Origin: Bacteroidales bacterium
Lineage (GTDB): Bacteria; Bacteroidota; Bacteroidia; Bacteroidales; JAOZQN01
Length of the DNA: 6,724 nt
Direction of reading: 5' to 3'
NCBI GenBank assembly: GCA_029938985.1
Contig: JAOZTW010000274.1
Location: 135-6,858 of the forward strand
Made by a program: the position numbers and the translations under genes. The notes beneath the pieces were generated by a model. The model was not told where the DNA came from, made no database searches, and worked only from the letters and a program-made list of their open reading frames with translations. Shown in pieces: positions 6,657-6,724 of this stretch; the first letter of the stretch is position 1; the number at the start of each line of letters is the position of its first letter.

Positions 6657-6663
6657 GTTAGCC
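6657..6663 (+). other. Candidate right cassette junction (GTTAGCC)
   Basis: GTTAGCC follows stem-loop 2 and mirrors GTTACCG at 36-42. It deviates from the integron GTTRRRY consensus at the sixth base. If the cut falls after the G, the next unit starts at 6658 with TTAGCCACAAC, and its own downstream site should begin with something like GTTGTGGC. That sequence would lie outside this window. The assignment is inferred from position and symmetry. Confidence 0.35.
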
Positions 6664-6664
6664 A

Positions 6665-6682
6665 CAACTAAAAAAACAAGAA
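6665..6682 (+). repeat. Right copy of A-rich direct repeat
   Basis: CAACTAAAAAAACAAGAA matches 50-68 apart from a one-base length difference and shift within the A-run. It follows the right junction just as the left copy follows the left junction, so it may be the common start of successive units. Confidence 0.5.
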
Positions 6683-6724
6683 GAAAAACAGAAAAAACAA
6701 AAGAAATGTTATTTTTGTAAAAAA

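Larger units (their letters stand above)
6491..6724. other. Non-coding structured 3' flank
   Basis: This 234-nt stretch has no convincing ORF. From 6501 to 6660 it is about 42% G/C by count (67 of 160), clearly above the operon. It contains the right inverted repeat, two large stem-loops, the GTTAGCC junction and the A-rich direct repeat, in that order. After 6683 it is A-rich with no gene start: the ATG at 6706 meets a TAA after four codons. The layout resembles a folded recombination site followed by the leader of a next unit. Confidence 0.6.

Noticed and set aside
6660..6724. Start of another gene at the right edge (an open frame encoding CYFCKK, a possible zinc CxxC motif)
   Set aside because: No start codon precedes it in that frame after the TAG at 6659, and the only ATG (6706) hits TAA within a few codons. 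The window ends too soon to judge.
1..6724. CRISPR array, tRNA, rRNA or insertion-sequence transposase
   Set aside because: No regularly spaced repeats, no cloverleaf-like or conserved rRNA sequence, and no transposase or integrase motifs were seen on either strand.

Overview
This 6.7-kb, very AT-rich window carries one complete-looking defence operon, all on the + strand, and little else. The four genes run in the order jetA - jetB - jetC - jetD. I read them as a compact Wadjet (JetABCD / MksFEB-G / EptABCD-type) anti-plasmid system: a MukF-like kleisin, a MukE-like winged-helix subunit, a MukB-like SMC ATPase and a TOPRIM-fold nuclease. JetC and JetD are recognised from their own motifs (Walker A, signature and Walker B in JetC; a TOPRIM Glu and a DFD pair in JetD). 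JetB, and especially JetA, lean more on gene order and general architecture. The low GC, A-rich leaders without Shine-Dalgarno sequences and overall protein style suggest Bacteroidota, but this is inference because no taxonomic marker gene is present.

Layout. 1-71: a GC-richer flank (26 of 50 bases G/C at 1-50) ending just before the jetA ATG. 72-1286 jetA. 1287-1391: a 105-nt gap with a small stem-loop and a weak promoter candidate. 1392-1937 jetB, overlapping jetC by 14 nt. 1924-5613 jetC, interrupted by one in-frame TAA at 3073-3075. 5618-6490 jetD, starting 4 nt after the jetC stop. 6491-6724: a non-coding flank with two large stem-loops. In the usual model JetA, JetB and JetC form an SMC loop-extruding complex that recognises small circular DNA, and JetD cleaves it.

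Two things stand out. First, jetC is broken by a single stop codon in the coiled coil between the N-terminal head lobe and the hinge, while the frame stays open for about 850 more codons with all C-terminal motifs intact. This means a very recent nonsense mutation, a sequencing or assembly error, or a truly split SMC. Second, the operon is bracketed by equal-length (45 nt) imperfect inverted repeats with perfect 10-bp ends at both the inner and outer side. There are matching GTTA-containing junctions (36-42 and 6657-6663), a shared direct repeat just inside or after each junction, and a structured 3' flank. This is what one would expect if the whole operon were one about 6.6-kb mobile cassette bounded by attC-like folded recombination sites. 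No integrase is in the window, and the cassette reading is a hypothesis.
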